Shown one piece after another: positions 1 through 9,551 of a DNA stretch of 64,000 bases (its first letter is position 1; each line of letters begins with the position of its first letter). A program made the translations under genes and the position numbers. The notes under the pieces were generated by a model that saw only the letters and a program-made list of their open reading frames with translations, was not told the DNA's origin and did no database searches. Source of the stretch: JACCSI01 sp963815285 (GTDB taxonomy: Bacteria; Acidobacteriota; Vicinamibacteria; Vicinamibacterales; UBA2999). The DNA lies in contig CAWFGB010000006.1 of assembly GCA_963815285.1 (NCBI GenBank), positions 186,001-250,000 of the forward strand. The letters run 5' to 3'.

Positions 1-241
1 CGTCGAACGTGGCATAGGTAACTGCGCGCGGCGCCGCGGCCGCGTCGTCGATCGGGACTTCTCCAACGAGGACCAGGGCGTCGGGATTGGCAAACGGCGG
101 CGGTGTGAGCAGAACCGCATCGACGACCGCGAAAATGGCGGCGCCGATGCCGAGGGTCAGCGAGAGCGTCAACACCGCGGCTCCCGCGCTGGCCGGCGAT
201 CGCCGGAGGTTGCGCAGCAAATGAAGCAGGTCGGCGCGCAT
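1..241 (-). CDS. ADOP/MacB-type ABC transporter permease, N-terminal part (cut by window edge)
   Basis: The minus strand reads from an ATG at 241 through the left edge without a stop, about 80 codons. The N-terminus starts MRADLLHLLRNLRRSP and is followed by a hydrophobic segment (about residues 17-38, LTLSLTLGIGAAIFAVVDAV) and then LLTPPPFANPDALV. This is the classic start of the acidobacterial duplicated orphan permease family (MacB periplasmic core plus FtsX domains), where the first TM helix leads into a 'Y/FxxPDrLV' stretch. The gene upstream on the same strand stops 27 bases before this start, so the two probably share a transcript. Substrate cannot be told; the rest of the gene lies outside the window. 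Confidence 0.8.
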   Translation of the reverse strand, partial: MRADLLHLLRNLRRSPASAGAAVLTLSLTLGIGAAIFAVVDAVLLTPPPFANPDALVLVGEVPIDDAAAAPRAVTYATFD

Positions 242-268
242 GCCGGAAGTGTAGTCTGCGGTGCAGCC

Positions 269-955
269 TTATTGTTCGAGGGCTTCCTTGTACCTTTGGC
301 TCAGCCGTTCGCCGATTTGCCGCTCGACAAACAGGTCGCCGCGCATTCCCAACAGATGGACCCGCACAGCCTCGAGATCCTTTACGGCCGCGGTGTGAGG
401 ATCACCCGTGATGATGGCGAGCGCCTCGGTCGCGCGGGCAAGCCCCTGCCGCTGCTGATTCATGTAGAGCGCCTGCAGATCGTACACCTGCGAATAGCGC
501 TGCACGTCGGTATACGGCATTTTGCTGAGCGCTCCGGTGCGCTCGGCGGTGCGCCAGCTCGCATCACTGAGCTCGGCGAGATGAAAGCCGACCTCGAACG
601 AGTTGATCGCCGACTTCTTCTCCGTCAACAGCTGGTCGACGAGCTGCAGCGCGTTGTCAGCCTTCGGTTGTGCGCTCACGTCAGCGAGCTTGCGGTCGAG
701 ATCCCGCTTGTTTGCCATGAGTTCCTGCGTGATGGTGGCCTTGGCGTGGCGGACCAACGAGCGCTCCTGTGTCCACTGGCGCGCACTGTCGACAGAAAGC
801 GCGATCAGCACCCCTACGGTCACGATGATCAGCTCGAGCACGAAACCGCGGACCGAGTCGACGCGGGCGTGCGAGGCGTCGATTGATGTTCGAGCGGCCG
901 GGGCCTGGTCAGCGCCGTGTCCTGCGCGCGGCTCGTCCATTTGAGTGCCGTTCAT
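269..955 (-). CDS. DUF6090-like single-TM protein
   Basis: A 228-residue protein. A short charged N-terminus precedes one strong membrane helix (about residues 37-56, FVLELIIVTVGVLIALSVDS) followed by an Arg/Gln/Glu-rich, helical soluble part. The pattern of a helix starting near 'E.LIVVxVLIA..VD' and then a long helical domain resembles DUF6090-type proteins and also the gene at 9552-10202, to which it looks distantly related. The function of the family is unknown to me. It sits just upstream of the truncated permease on the same strand with a 27-base gap. No signal cleavage site is visible, so I infer an inner-membrane protein with a large soluble domain on one side. Confidence 0.6.
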   Translation of the reverse strand: MNGTQMDEPRAGHGADQAPAARTSIDASHARVDSVRGFVLELIIVTVGVLIALSVDSARQWTQERSLVRHAKATITQELMANKRDLDRKLADVSAQPKADNALQLVDQLLTEKKSAINSFEVGFHLAELSDASWRTAERTGALSKMPYTDVQRYSQVYDLQALYMNQQRQGLARATEALAIITGDPHTAAVKDLEAVRVHLLGMRGDLFVERQIGERLSQRYKEALEQ

Positions 956-963
956 TCTACTCG

Positions 964-1004
964 CAGGCTTCAGGCCTCAGGCCTCAGGCCCCAGGCCCCA
1001 GGCT
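964..1004. repeat. GGCCTCAGG-type short tandem repeat
   Basis: Five imperfect 7-9 base units of the form (C)AGGCCTC / CAGGCCCC lie in the 54-base gap between the kinase stop and the upstream minus-strand gene. The same word recurs near 14530-14720, where it flanks a perfect inverted repeat. It looks like a dispersed low-complexity element. Confidence 0.6.
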
Positions 1005-1009
1005 TCCGC

Positions 1010-3721
1010 TTATCGCTGTCTGACTGCGTTTAGCCGCTCGCGTGCTGAGGTGGCGAGCGTATCGTCTGGGCCACCACGCCGCTGACGCAGCAAGTCCTCA
1101 TAGGCGCTGGCGGCCGCCGGGTCGGCGAGTGCTTCCAACGCACGCGCGCGCCAGTAACGCGCGTGAGGCAAGTACCTTAGCGTCGGTACATCGTCGAGGT
1201 ACGCTGCTGACGCGGCAGCGGCGTGGTCGAGGCACCAGTTGAGATGCGCGACGGCCTCCTTGAAACGGCCGCGCGAGAGTTGCATCACGCCTGCGGCGTA
1301 ATGCGCAGACCACATCGGTCGTTCGGCGGAAAACGTCGCTTCAAGATCATCGAGCGCAGCGAAGTTATTGGACACGGCGCCGATTCTGGCAAGCAGTATT
1401 TTGCGGTACCAATTTGTGACGACGTTCGGCTTGGACGCGAGCGACTCGGTGTGCTTCGACGCATCTGAGAGGTCGCCGCTCTGGACGAGGAGCTCCGCCG
1501 CGCGGAATACCGACACAGCAGTGCTGTCGAGGGCAAGCGCTGCGCGCGACTCGCTGCGTGCCAGCGTTCGATCGCCGGCCTGCAGCGCCAGCTCGGCGCG
1601 TAACAGCCGAAGCGCGGCGTTCAGGGTGTCGTTGCTGCGCGCCTCATTCGCGAGGCCGCTGCTGATGGTGCGGATCGTTTCCGCAACGTCACCGTGCCAT
1701 GCGGAGAGATCGGCGCGGCCAATCATCGCGAGCGCGGAGCCGCGAGCGCCGGTCTGCGCCATCTGCGCATACGCCTGCCGTGCGTCCTCGATTCGTCCGT
1801 CGAGCACGTGCCCGACAGCGATAGGCAGGAAGGCCAGCTGCATTTGCGGACTGAGCTTCAAAGCACGCGCGGACTGTTCACGCGCCGTCGACAAGTCGCC
1901 GGCGTACATCGCATACAGCGCGAGGTTGGAGTAGTAACTCGCTCGCGGATACAGCTCGGCGACTCGCTGGCCTGTCACTGTAGCCTCTTCGAGCTGCAGC
2001 AGCCGGAACTGCATGACCGCGAGGTTGTTCAGTGCCGCGCGATCGGCGGGGTATTTGTCCACGAGCTGCTGATAGATCTCGGCCGCCCGTGTGTAATCCT
2101 CGGCAATCGTCAGGGCATCGAGCCCTTCGGTTCTGAGACGCTCTCGTTCGGTCATACGATCGCGCAGGCTCAGCGCGCGTGCCAGATTCTCGCGCGCTTC
2201 GGTTGTCCTGCCGAGTTGGAGAAGCTCCAGGCTCAATCCCGCAAACGCCCGTCCAAAGAGCGGATCGTGTCGGATGGCCGCGCGATAATGTTCGACCGCC
2301 TGCTCGTCTCGTCCCGCGGCAGAATGCTCCTGCGCGATCGAGTACTCGCGTGCCGCGTCGAGCGAGGACGTCGTGAACGTCTCCTGACGGAAATCCGCTG
2401 CGCTCGACAACTCGTGATCGCCCAGGCCGCGCCGGAGCTCGCGAGCGATCGTCGCCATGACCGCGAGAACTTCTTCCTTGGTGGCTGCCGTCTGTCGCGC
2501 CGAAGCGATTGGCGTACCCGGGACGGGATCCAGAATGTGCGTCGACACCACGTAGCCATCGGGAGATGTCGACACCAGCCCGGAGACGACGGCACCAATG
2601 CCGTCGCGTTGCGCGAGGAGCCGCGCCGTGGAGGTATCGAGTCGACCGCCGACGGCTTTCGCGGACGCCAGCGCCTCCTGCCGAGGCACAACGCTGACGA
2701 AGCTCGCCGTTTCGAGGCCAATCGCAATGGAGTGCTCGAGGGCGCCGTCGAAAACGGGATCGCCCGTTCGGTTCTCGAAGTCTGCGATGACGACGGACAG
2801 CGGCGGGCGCGCGGTGTCCGCCGTCTCGGGACCGCGGCGCAGAACAAACGGCGCCGCGACCGCGAGCGCCAGCACGGCCGCGGCGATCACGACGGCGGCT
2901 GCGACACGCTTCGTCTTTGAGAGTTGACCAACCTTCTGGAGGTCGGCGGCAAGGCTGGTCGCACTCGAGTAGCGATCATCGGGACGCTCCCGCAGGCAGC
3001 GCAAGACCACTCGTTCCAGCCGCCGAGGCGTGATGGCCTGGCGTGTGCGGATGTCCTGGGCCGTGAGCATCTCGTACAGCAGGCAGCCCATCGCCCAGAT
3101 GTCAGCGCGCTCATCCACGCTCTCGCCGCGCAGTTGTTCCGGTGCCATGTAGCGAACGGTCCCGAGCACTGCGCCTGTGGTGCTCACCGGCGCGGCGGTG
3201 ACGCGTGATGCAATGCCCGATGCGGACGCTTCACCCCATCGAGCGAGACCGAAGTCGAGCAGCTTCGGGCGCGGGCCGACCCCCGAATTGCGCTCGAGGA
3301 TGACGTTTCCCGGCTTCAGATCGCGGTGGATGATGCCGCGCGCATGCGCGGTCGCGAGCGCGTCACAAAGCTGTAGCGCGATGGCAATGGCGTCGGCCGT
3401 TGGCACCGGCCCCTGCTGGATGCGGTCATGGAGGGTTTGCCCGTCGATCAGCTCCATGACGATGAAGTGCGAGCCATGCTCGAACCCGACATCGTGGACG
3501 GTGCAGATGTTGGGATGATGCAGCGTCGCGATGGCTTTCGCTTCGCGCTCGAAGCGCGCGAGGAGCTCGGGATCAGACGCGCGCGTGTCGGGCAGGACCT
3601 TGACGGCGACGATGCGCTCGAGGCGTGAGTCGCGGGCGCGATAGACCTCGCCCATGCCGCCCGCACCAAGCGGGCCAACGATCTCGTAAGGCCCGAGTTG
3701 CGTGCCAGCCGGGAGCGTCAT
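1010..3721 (-). CDS. Serine/threonine protein kinase with TolB-N-like and TPR sensor region
   Basis: A 903-residue PknB-type receptor kinase. The kinase domain (about residues 12-265) has the glycine loop GAGGMGEV (19-26), the ATP lysine K41, the catalytic HRDLKPGN and a DFG motif followed by APEQ-type MAPEQ. A transmembrane helix follows at about 273-297. The extracytoplasmic part starts with a segment like the TolB N-terminal/FlgO fold (VVIADFENRTGDPVFDGAL) and continues as TPR-like helical pairs to the end. In this family the kinase signals from an envelope-located sensor. There is a predicted start at 3721; an upstream ATG is not available in frame. Substrates and ligand are unknown. It is one of five kinases of this general design in the window. 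Confidence 0.93.
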   Translation of the reverse strand: MTLPAGTQLGPYEIVGPLGAGGMGEVYRARDSRLERIVAVKVLPDTRASDPELLARFEREAKAIATLHHPNICTVHDVGFEHGSHFIVMELIDGQTLHDRIQQGPVPTADAIAIALQLCDALATAHARGIIHRDLKPGNVILERNSGVGPRPKLLDFGLARWGEASASGIASRVTAAPVSTTGAVLGTVRYMAPEQLRGESVDERADIWAMGCLLYEMLTAQDIRTRQAITPRRLERVVLRCLRERPDDRYSSATSLAADLQKVGQLSKTKRVAAAVVIAAAVLALAVAAPFVLRRGPETADTARPPLSVVIADFENRTGDPVFDGALEHSIAIGLETASFVSVVPRQEALASAKAVGGRLDTSTARLLAQRDGIGAVVSGLVSTSPDGYVVSTHILDPVPGTPIASARQTAATKEEVLAVMATIARELRRGLGDHELSSAADFRQETFTTSSLDAAREYSIAQEHSAAGRDEQAVEHYRAAIRHDPLFGRAFAGLSLELLQLGRTTEARENLARALSLRDRMTERERLRTEGLDALTIAEDYTRAAEIYQQLVDKYPADRAALNNLAVMQFRLLQLEEATVTGQRVAELYPRASYYSNLALYAMYAGDLSTAREQSARALKLSPQMQLAFLPIAVGHVLDGRIEDARQAYAQMAQTGARGSALAMIGRADLSAWHGDVAETIRTISSGLANEARSNDTLNAALRLLRAELALQAGDRTLARSESRAALALDSTAVSVFRAAELLVQSGDLSDASKHTESLASKPNVVTNWYRKILLARIGAVSNNFAALDDLEATFSAERPMWSAHYAAGVMQLSRGRFKEAVAHLNWCLDHAAAASAAYLDDVPTLRYLPHARYWRARALEALADPAAASAYEDLLRQRRGGPDDTLATSARERLNAVRQR

Positions 3722-3814
3722 CAGCGTCTCACCCGCCGCAACTATATTTCAGGTGCGCCAGGTAGGCCAGGTGTGCCGAAATGCGCGAGCATCAAGCCAT
3801 CCTGGCTGCCTGGC

Positions 3815-3995
3815 GCGAGCCCCGAAGCCTGACGGCCGTTCTGGTGATCGTGGAGCCCGTCTCCCGTCCCGGCGCGGACAGCCGCGGGCCAATCAAGCTC
3901 GCAACCACGAGATCGATCCGGAGTACGTGATGCAGGATGCACGCTCCGCGGGCTTCCGCAATCGTCCCGGCGAGCTCAAGGTGAGAAACCGCTAG
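3815..3995 (+). pseudogene. Remnant of a SAM-dependent methyltransferase C-terminus
   Basis: Two reading frames together give KPDGR, then VIVEPVSRPGADSR, then QARNHEIDPEYVMQDARSAG before a TAG at 3993-3995. This order matches the last beta-strand region and terminal helix of class I methyltransferases ('LKPGGRLVIxEP ... H.i....v..elr.AGF'). At least two frame changes are needed and no 5' part is found between here and the kinase start at 3721, so it is a broken fragment. Identification is by family pattern only. Confidence 0.45.
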
Positions 3996-4002
3996 GAGAG
4001 AA

Positions 4003-4035
4003 TCGAGCGGCCCGGGGCGTTCCCGGACCGCTCGA
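4003..4035. terminator. Strong hairpin, candidate bidirectional terminator
   Basis: TCGAGCGG (4003-4010) pairs perfectly with CCGCTCGA (4028-4035), and an inner CCGGG/CCCGG stem closes a five-base loop. It lies downstream of the minus-strand gene ending at 4069 and of the plus-strand methyltransferase remnant ending at 3995. On the minus strand it is followed by TTCTCTCC, a weak U-tract, so termination is plausible rather than certain. Confidence 0.5.
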
Positions 4036-4068
4036 ACAGGCCTTGACCGACGAACAGGCGAAAGGACG

Positions 4069-5846
4069 TTATCGTCCGCCTGCACCCGCCAGCACACGCC
4101 GTGTGTAGGTGATCGCCTGTGGTTTCTTGCTCGGACCGCCGGTGCTCTCCCGCTCGAATTGCAGGACGCCCTCCACACGCTCTCCTGGGCTCCAGACCGA
4201 ATCGCTCCCCAGATCGACATTGACATACGGGCTGCCTGCCGGCGCCGCACACGAGGTGACGCCTGCGGCGTTGAGCAGCGTCACTCCCGCTGTCAGCGAG
4301 TCCAGCGCGAAGGAGACTGGGCTCACTATCGCGCTTGACGACGTGTTCTGCAGAAAGAAGCTTTGGGTCAGGCTGGTATTTTTGTTGCCCCCTTGCTTTT
4401 AAACGGCGCGACCGAGCTGCTCACATTCACGGCGCACGTCGGCGGCGGCGTCTGGATTGCGACGGTGATGGTGGCGACATTCGACTCGGCGCCGCGATTG
4501 TCGGTCGCCTTGAACGTGAAGGTGTCATCGCCGCTGGCGTTCGCGTTCGCAGTGTAGGTGAATGCGCCAGTCGAGGCGTTGTCGAGCACTGCCGTGCCTT
4601 TCGCACCGTTCGTGACGATGGAGTAGGTGATGGGCTCGTTATCCGGGTCGGTGGCGCTGAGCGTGTCGGAGACCGACCCGCCTGCCGTGACCGAAAAGCT
4701 GTCGTTCGACGCCACGGGCGGCGCATTCGGCGGATCGGCACGAACGATCGCGATCTTGGGGGCGCCGGTATCGTCGTCGTTGTACCCGACCCCCATCGCC
4801 ACCTGACCGCTGTCGTTGATGGCCTCGCGCAGGATGCCCACGCCCGTCACCGTCCCGAGAACGACGCCAAGCGAGTCGATAAGGAGATCGTCCGTCTTGA
4901 GGACCTTGTCTGTTTCGGGATCCGGGCCCGTGAACACTCCCATCATTCCTGACGGCAGCCCCGCCAGGAACACCACCTTGCCGGACACATTGATCGACGC
5001 TCCGCCGGCGGGGAAACTCGTATAAGCGCCTCCGTGGGCCGTCAGAGTCGCAATCGTTGTCACTGGCCCGCCGTCACCTGTCTGGATTGCCCCGGGGTTG
5101 GCAAAAAATGCCACGCGGCCAAGGTCGTTGATGCCATAGAACGAGCTCAAACTGTCGAACGAAATGGTGGTGAGTGCTCCGCCCGCGCCCGTGAACAGGG
5201 CGCCCGCCCCGGTGTCCGCGCGGTTGCCCATGAATGCGACGACGTCGTTGTTGTTGATCGCGGGATCGTACGCCATCGACAGGGGCGCGAAACCCTCGGG
5301 CGAGGTGCCCGGGCCAGCGATCGTGACGAACGCGCCGTTCTTGGCCCGAATCACGAAGTCGAAGCTAGGCCCGGACGCCAGCCCGAAGGCCACTGCGCCG
5401 GTGTTACTGATTGACGGACGATGGACTGCTGTAGGTCCCGGATTGGTGCAGATGTTCACCACGGTTTCTATGGGTCCCCCGTCTCCAGTCAGGATTGCCG
5501 TGTTGAAACCGCAACTTCCGTTGACAGAGAAGGCCACGACGCCCGAATCGTTGATCGAGATGAAATCCGTATTCGGCACGGGAGAACCGGGGCTTGCCGT
5601 AAAGATCGGCGTCAGCGCTCCGCCGTCTCCGCGGCGGACGACGCTGATGCTGTCACACACCCCGGCAAAGGCAACCTCCCCTTTGTTGTTGATGGCCGGT
5701 GCTCCCAGGTTGAAGCAGTTAGTGACGTCAGCGATGACGGTATAAATGTAAGAGGTTTGCGCCTTCCCAACGGCGCCGGTGAGCGCACCACAGATCGTTG
5801 CGCCCAGCAGCACTCGTGACAACCGCCGATTCCTCGATACGCGCAT
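4069..5846 (-). pseudogene. Secreted NxxGxxAF tandem-repeat protein with C-terminal Ig/cadherin-like domain, frameshifted
   Basis: Start ATG at 5846 is chosen because GGAGGG sits five bases upstream and the protein then begins with a clean signal peptide (LLGATICGALTGAVGKAQ). The body is a repeat protein with seven 'I(N/S)xxGxVAF' motifs (INNKGEVAF, INDSGVVAF, ISNTGAVAF and so on), the NCBI choice-of-anchor NxxGxxAF type, probably a propeller-like extracellular fold. A tandem-95/VCBS-like domain follows (APPVASNDSF ... TFTFKATDNRGAESN). The frame breaks at a run of five C at 4388-4392; one added base would join it to a frame that continues QSFFLQNTSSSAIVSP and ends at 4069. The rest is well kept, so this may be a homopolymer sequencing error or a recent mutation. 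Role unknown; secreted, perhaps surface bound. Confidence 0.75.
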
Positions 5847-6078
5847 CTCGACCCTCCAAAAGGAATCCGTAACCGGGACTGACAAGGGGGAAGCCGGGGC
5901 CTTCCGCAAGGACGAGCAGACAGCGTGGCGGGACAGAGCGGGTCGCGTCGTCACCCAAATGGATGATTCTTCGTGTCCGGTTTTGGGACACGCAGGCACA
6001 TTTGTCGGTCGGCTGCGGTGTAGGCGAGATCGATCAGCCGCAGCCGGTCGTCGCGCTGGTCATGGATCGAGAATGCGC

Positions 6079-7222
6079 TTAGTCGAATCGCAGCGGAGCG
6101 TGGGCGCCGAGGAGGATGCGTATCAGATCGGCCTGGCGCGTCGTGCCCGTCTTGGCGAAGAGCCGCTGCAGGTGCGTCCGCGCGGTATTACGGCTGATGC
6201 ACAACTCGTCGGCGAGCGTCTCGACGGTCTTGCCATCCAGCATCGCCATGGCCACCCGTGTTTCGGCAGCCGTGAGTCCGAACACCTGTTGAACGTGCCC
6301 GGAAGAGGGGACGGGGAAGCGCTCCGGATCGGTCACGAAGATGCAGGCGGCTGCGCCTTCTGGTCCAAGTAAGACCTGACGTCTGGCCACGGGTGTGACC
6401 AGAATTCTCAACAATGCGGCGCGCCCTGACGGTCGTCCCATCATCACCATCCCTCCGGTGCCCATCCCGTCGCCAGTGCTCGTGCCGACGGCCTCCGCCA
6501 TCGCGGTTCGCAGCGCCCGCGTATCCTGGACGCTCGCGCCGAACAGCTCGCGGCGGTGAGCGCTCAGGCCGTCGCGCGTGCGCAGGATGTCTTCAGCCAT
6601 CCGATTCGCGAGCACGATGCGCCCGGACGCGTTAACGAGAAGGACGCCGTGCGCCAGGCGATCGAGGGCGGCCGCCGACGCGTCGGAGACCGCCTGCGAA
6701 TCGGTCAGCCGGCGGTGCATCTGCAACGCTCGCTGCAAGTGCGGCATCAGGCCGTTCAGAAGCGCCACGTCTTCCTGTCCAAACGATCCCCGCTTTTCGC
6801 TCCTGCTCACGGACAGAACCGAGACGACATGGCGCTCGACTTCGATCATCCCGACGATGCAGCGCACGACGTCGTAGTGACGTGCGAAGTCGTTGTAGAA
6901 GGCCGTTCGTCTCATGTCAGCGTGCGTGACGAGTTCGTCTCCCACAACGACGGTGCCCGACGCCAGTGTGCGAGTCGTCGGGCTACGGGCCCACGGATCG
7001 AGGCTGCCCCAATGCTGTTGGTATAAACGCACGCCCTCCTCATCGAGCGCGTTGGAAACCGAAACATTGCCATCCTGCGAGGCGTAGTTGTGTGAGATGA
7101 AGCTCGCTCCGGTTCCGTCCAGCGAGGTGTGGAGATAGCAGGAAGTCCTGCCACCCCTCGTTGCTGCCCGGCGCGGCATAGAGACGTTGAATGAGTGCGA
7201 GGAGCCGAGTGTGTTCGTCCAA
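6079..7222 (-). pseudogene. LuxR-family transcriptional regulator, disrupted near the N-terminus
   Basis: The C-terminal part (about 320 residues of good frame, from roughly 7140) has a PAS-like middle and ends in a LuxR/GerE helix-turn-helix (LTAAETRVAMAMLDGKTVET, ISRNTARTHLQRLFAKTG). The usual N-terminus of this family, MDEHTRLLALIQRLYAA ... GWQDFL, is present in another frame from a TTG at 7222. Both frames meet in the same bases around 7128-7145 (GGCAGGACTTCCTG), which encode both GWQDFL and GRTSCY. The missing dozen or so residues suggest an out-of-frame deletion between two short repeats. An internal start at 7179 would give a 366-residue product lacking the normal N-terminal helix. DNA binding could survive; sensing may not. 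Confidence 0.65.
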
Positions 7223-7493
7223 GGGCGCTATAACCCGCAGCTTCCACCGGCGGAAGACAGTCCGCGATAACTTATGGCAGAGCTAGCGCACTCTATGACG
7301 GCAGAAGCTACCCAGGCAAGGGATTTTCCACCATTATTCGACGGTCCCGTTGCTCGCCTGACAAGCCCAGGGCAGTCGCGTCCGCCGCTTCCCGCATGCG
7401 CGCGCCGTGCGCGAAGACACGCGCCAGCACGAAGAGAAGGAGGACGGTCAACCATCGAGTGACCGAGAATTTCCAGCGGACGTCGATGACATG

Positions 7494-8687
7494 TCACGTG
7501 GCAGTCAGCTTCTCCGCCACCTCGAGCATCCGATCCACTTCGGTTTCTGTGTTGAAGAACGCCAGCGCCACGCGCACCCGGGTCGAGGGTCCCGCGCCCT
7601 GCAAGCTCACCTTGACCCGTTCTGCGGCAAGGATCTTCTCGGCCTCGACGGACGGCTTGCGGGTGTAGAAGCTGACAATCGACGAGCGGTTGTTGTCAGG
7701 GGTGTCGATCTGAATCTTCCGCGCGGCGAGGCCACTCCTGAAACGCTTCACCAGCGTCTGCGACCGGGCTTCGATCTTGTCGAGCCCGATGCGCTGCAGG
7801 TACTTGAGGGCGGCGGCCAGCTCGTACAGTTCACCGAAGGCCGGCGTCGCGTACTCGAACTTCCTGGCGCTCTTCGGCCCGGACGGCTGCGACCGCCAGC
7901 CCACGTTCGGCGGATGAATCGTGTCGAGCAGTTCACGGCGCACATAGAACGCCGCCACACCGAACCCTGCCATCAACCACTTGTAGGTGCCCGTGGTGCA
8001 AAAGTCGACACCATCGGCGCGCACGTCAACGGGGCCGGTGCCCATGAACTGCACCGCGTCGCTATACAGGTAAGCCCCGTGCGAGTGGGCAAGATCGGCG
8101 AGCGCCTTCATGTCGTGGCGGTAGCCGCTGTTGTGATTGACCCACGCCACGGAGATGAGCCGCGTGCGGCCATCGACCAGCTTCTTGAAGTCCTCGACCT
8201 GGGCGGCGCCGTTCCGGCTCTTTACCACACGGATGTCGACGCCCCGCGTGTCCGCTAGCCGCTGGTAGATCATCGGCGTGCTCGGATACACGAGGTCGTC
8301 GTAGACCACGTTGTCGCCGGGCCTAAACTCGAAAGAGTTCACGACGATGTTCTCTCCCTCGGTCGTCGAAGAGACGAACGCGATCTCGTCGCCGCCGGCC
8401 CCGACCATCCCTGCATAGAGCGCCCGCGCCTCGTCGGCCTTGGCCAGCATCTCCCCGACCGTGTACGTCCGGCCCGCGCGAGTCGCGGTCCACTCGCGCG
8501 CGGCGTCCACGACCGCCTGCGAGATCAGACCGGTGTAGGCCGTGTTGAGGAATGTGTAGTCACGCAAGACCGGAAAGTCCTTCCGAACGCCGAGCGGATC
8601 CTCGTCGGCCGTGCTCGCATTTCGCTGCAGGGATGCGACGGCCGCAGTCGCGGTCACACCGAGAAAGTCCCGACGGGTGAGATCCAT
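7494..8687 (-). CDS. Class V aminotransferase-fold PLP enzyme with Tat-type leader
   Basis: A 397-residue protein of the isopenicillin-N epimerase/cysteine desulfurase-like branch of fold-type I PLP enzymes. The N-terminus carries a Tat-like TRRDFLG motif with a weak hydrophobic core (VTATAAVASL), so export folded is likely. The PLP lysine is Lys236 in TTGTYKWLMAG; SSTTEGEN near residue 105 is the phosphate-binding turn and SDAVQF carries the ring-stacking Asp. AAGGAG lies six bases before the ATG at 8687. It stands alone between a regulator and a DUF3291 gene. Substrate is not deducible; epimerase, desulfurase or aminotransferase are all open. Confidence 0.85.
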   Translation of the reverse strand: MDLTRRDFLGVTATAAVASLQRNASTADEDPLGVRKDFPVLRDYTFLNTAYTGLISQAVVDAAREWTATRAGRTYTVGEMLAKADEARALYAGMVGAGGDEIAFVSSTTEGENIVVNSFEFRPGDNVVYDDLVYPSTPMIYQRLADTRGVDIRVVKSRNGAAQVEDFKKLVDGRTRLISVAWVNHNSGYRHDMKALADLAHSHGAYLYSDAVQFMGTGPVDVRADGVDFCTTGTYKWLMAGFGVAAFYVRRELLDTIHPPNVGWRSQPSGPKSARKFEYATPAFGELYELAAALKYLQRIGLDKIEARSQTLVKRFRSGLAARKIQIDTPDNNRSSIVSFYTRKPSVEAEKILAAERVKVSLQGAGPSTRVRVALAFFNTETEVDRMLEVAEKLTAT

Positions 8688-8792
8688 GGCCGGCTCCTTC
8701 GCTGGGAAATCAGGTCCTTGGTCACACGATTCTAATACTGCGGGGCCGTCACGCCGTTCATCACCAGGGATCGATCACGCCGGCGGCGCCGC

Positions 8793-9299
8793 CTAGGTGG
8801 CCCACTCGCAGAACGCGGCATCGAGCGTGGATGCCTCCGCGGACGCGGCGTCCGGCGAGGGGAACGGCGTTCTGAACGTGAAGGCCCGGGCCGAGGGTCC
8901 ATGTTCCTTCAAGTGCGCGAGGCGGTCCTTGGCTTCCTCGATCGTGGGAATGTGTCCGGCGGGAATCCACCAAAGCGCGAGGATGGGACCCTCAATCGGT
9001 TCGAACCACTGCTTCCGATCGCGAAGCGGCGACACGTGCGCGCTCTTGTAGACATAGTGCTGGAGGGCTTCCAGCGACTCCCACACGGACATGTTGATCG
9101 CCATCCGGTCGTCGTCGGCGAACGGCCGGATCGCCGTCGCATTTCCGTCGTCGGTCTGCAGCCGCCACACGAATCCAGGCGCGCGATCAGCGAGCGCGTT
9201 GATGGGGTCGAGCTGCGCACGAAACCCCTCCATGACCGGATCGGCAATCGGAGCGCGAAGCCGCCCGATGTTCACCTGTGCCAAGTGGTAGCGAGTCAC
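8793..9299 (-). CDS. DUF3291 domain-containing protein
   Basis: The core YHLAQVNIGRLRAP, RINALADRAPGFVWRLQT-like stretch and SVWESLEALQHYVYKSAHV, then WWIPAGHIPTIEEAKDRL, is typical of DUF3291, a small dimeric alpha-beta barrel fold related to antibiotic-biosynthesis monooxygenases. The reading frame is open upstream to 9467, but those codons are Arg/Cys-rich and unlike the family. A GTG at 9299 has GGAGG eight bases upstream and puts the start right before TRYHLAQ; a GTG at 9314 with GGGAGG is the alternative. No catalytic function is established for the family. It appears to be a single gene. Confidence 0.8.
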   Translation of the reverse strand: MTRYHLAQVNIGRLRAPIADPVMEGFRAQLDPINALADRAPGFVWRLQTDDGNATAIRPFADDDRMAINMSVWESLEALQHYVYKSAHVSPLRDRKQWFEPIEGPILALWWIPAGHIPTIEEAKDRLAHLKEHGPSARAFTFRTPFPSPDAASAEASTLDAAFCEWAT

Positions 9300-9551
9300 G
9301 TCACGAACCTCCACGAGCGCCTCCCATTCTGTCGCTTTGCATCCGACAGCAACGCCCGGGTCACATGGCCGCGCGTCGCGTCGCCAACTGCAGAATCTTC
9401 GTCTGCATCTTTTGACAGCCTGATGCACCGAACGTCTTCTGTACATCGCGCATGCTGAAGCGTGCATGGCCAGCGAGGGTCACGGCACACATCAGGGCAA
9501 CGTGCTGAGGCATGACCACTCGCCTTACTCGCCCCACTCATCCGATTTGCC

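Noticed and set aside
1694..2920. Plus-strand open frame (408 codons) opposite the first kinase
   Set aside because: Antisense to kinase-TPR gene with normal codon pattern; product looks random.
8793..9467. Longer start of the DUF3291 gene at 9467
   Set aside because: The added codons are Cys/Arg-rich and unlike the family; GTG with GGAGG at 9299 fits better.
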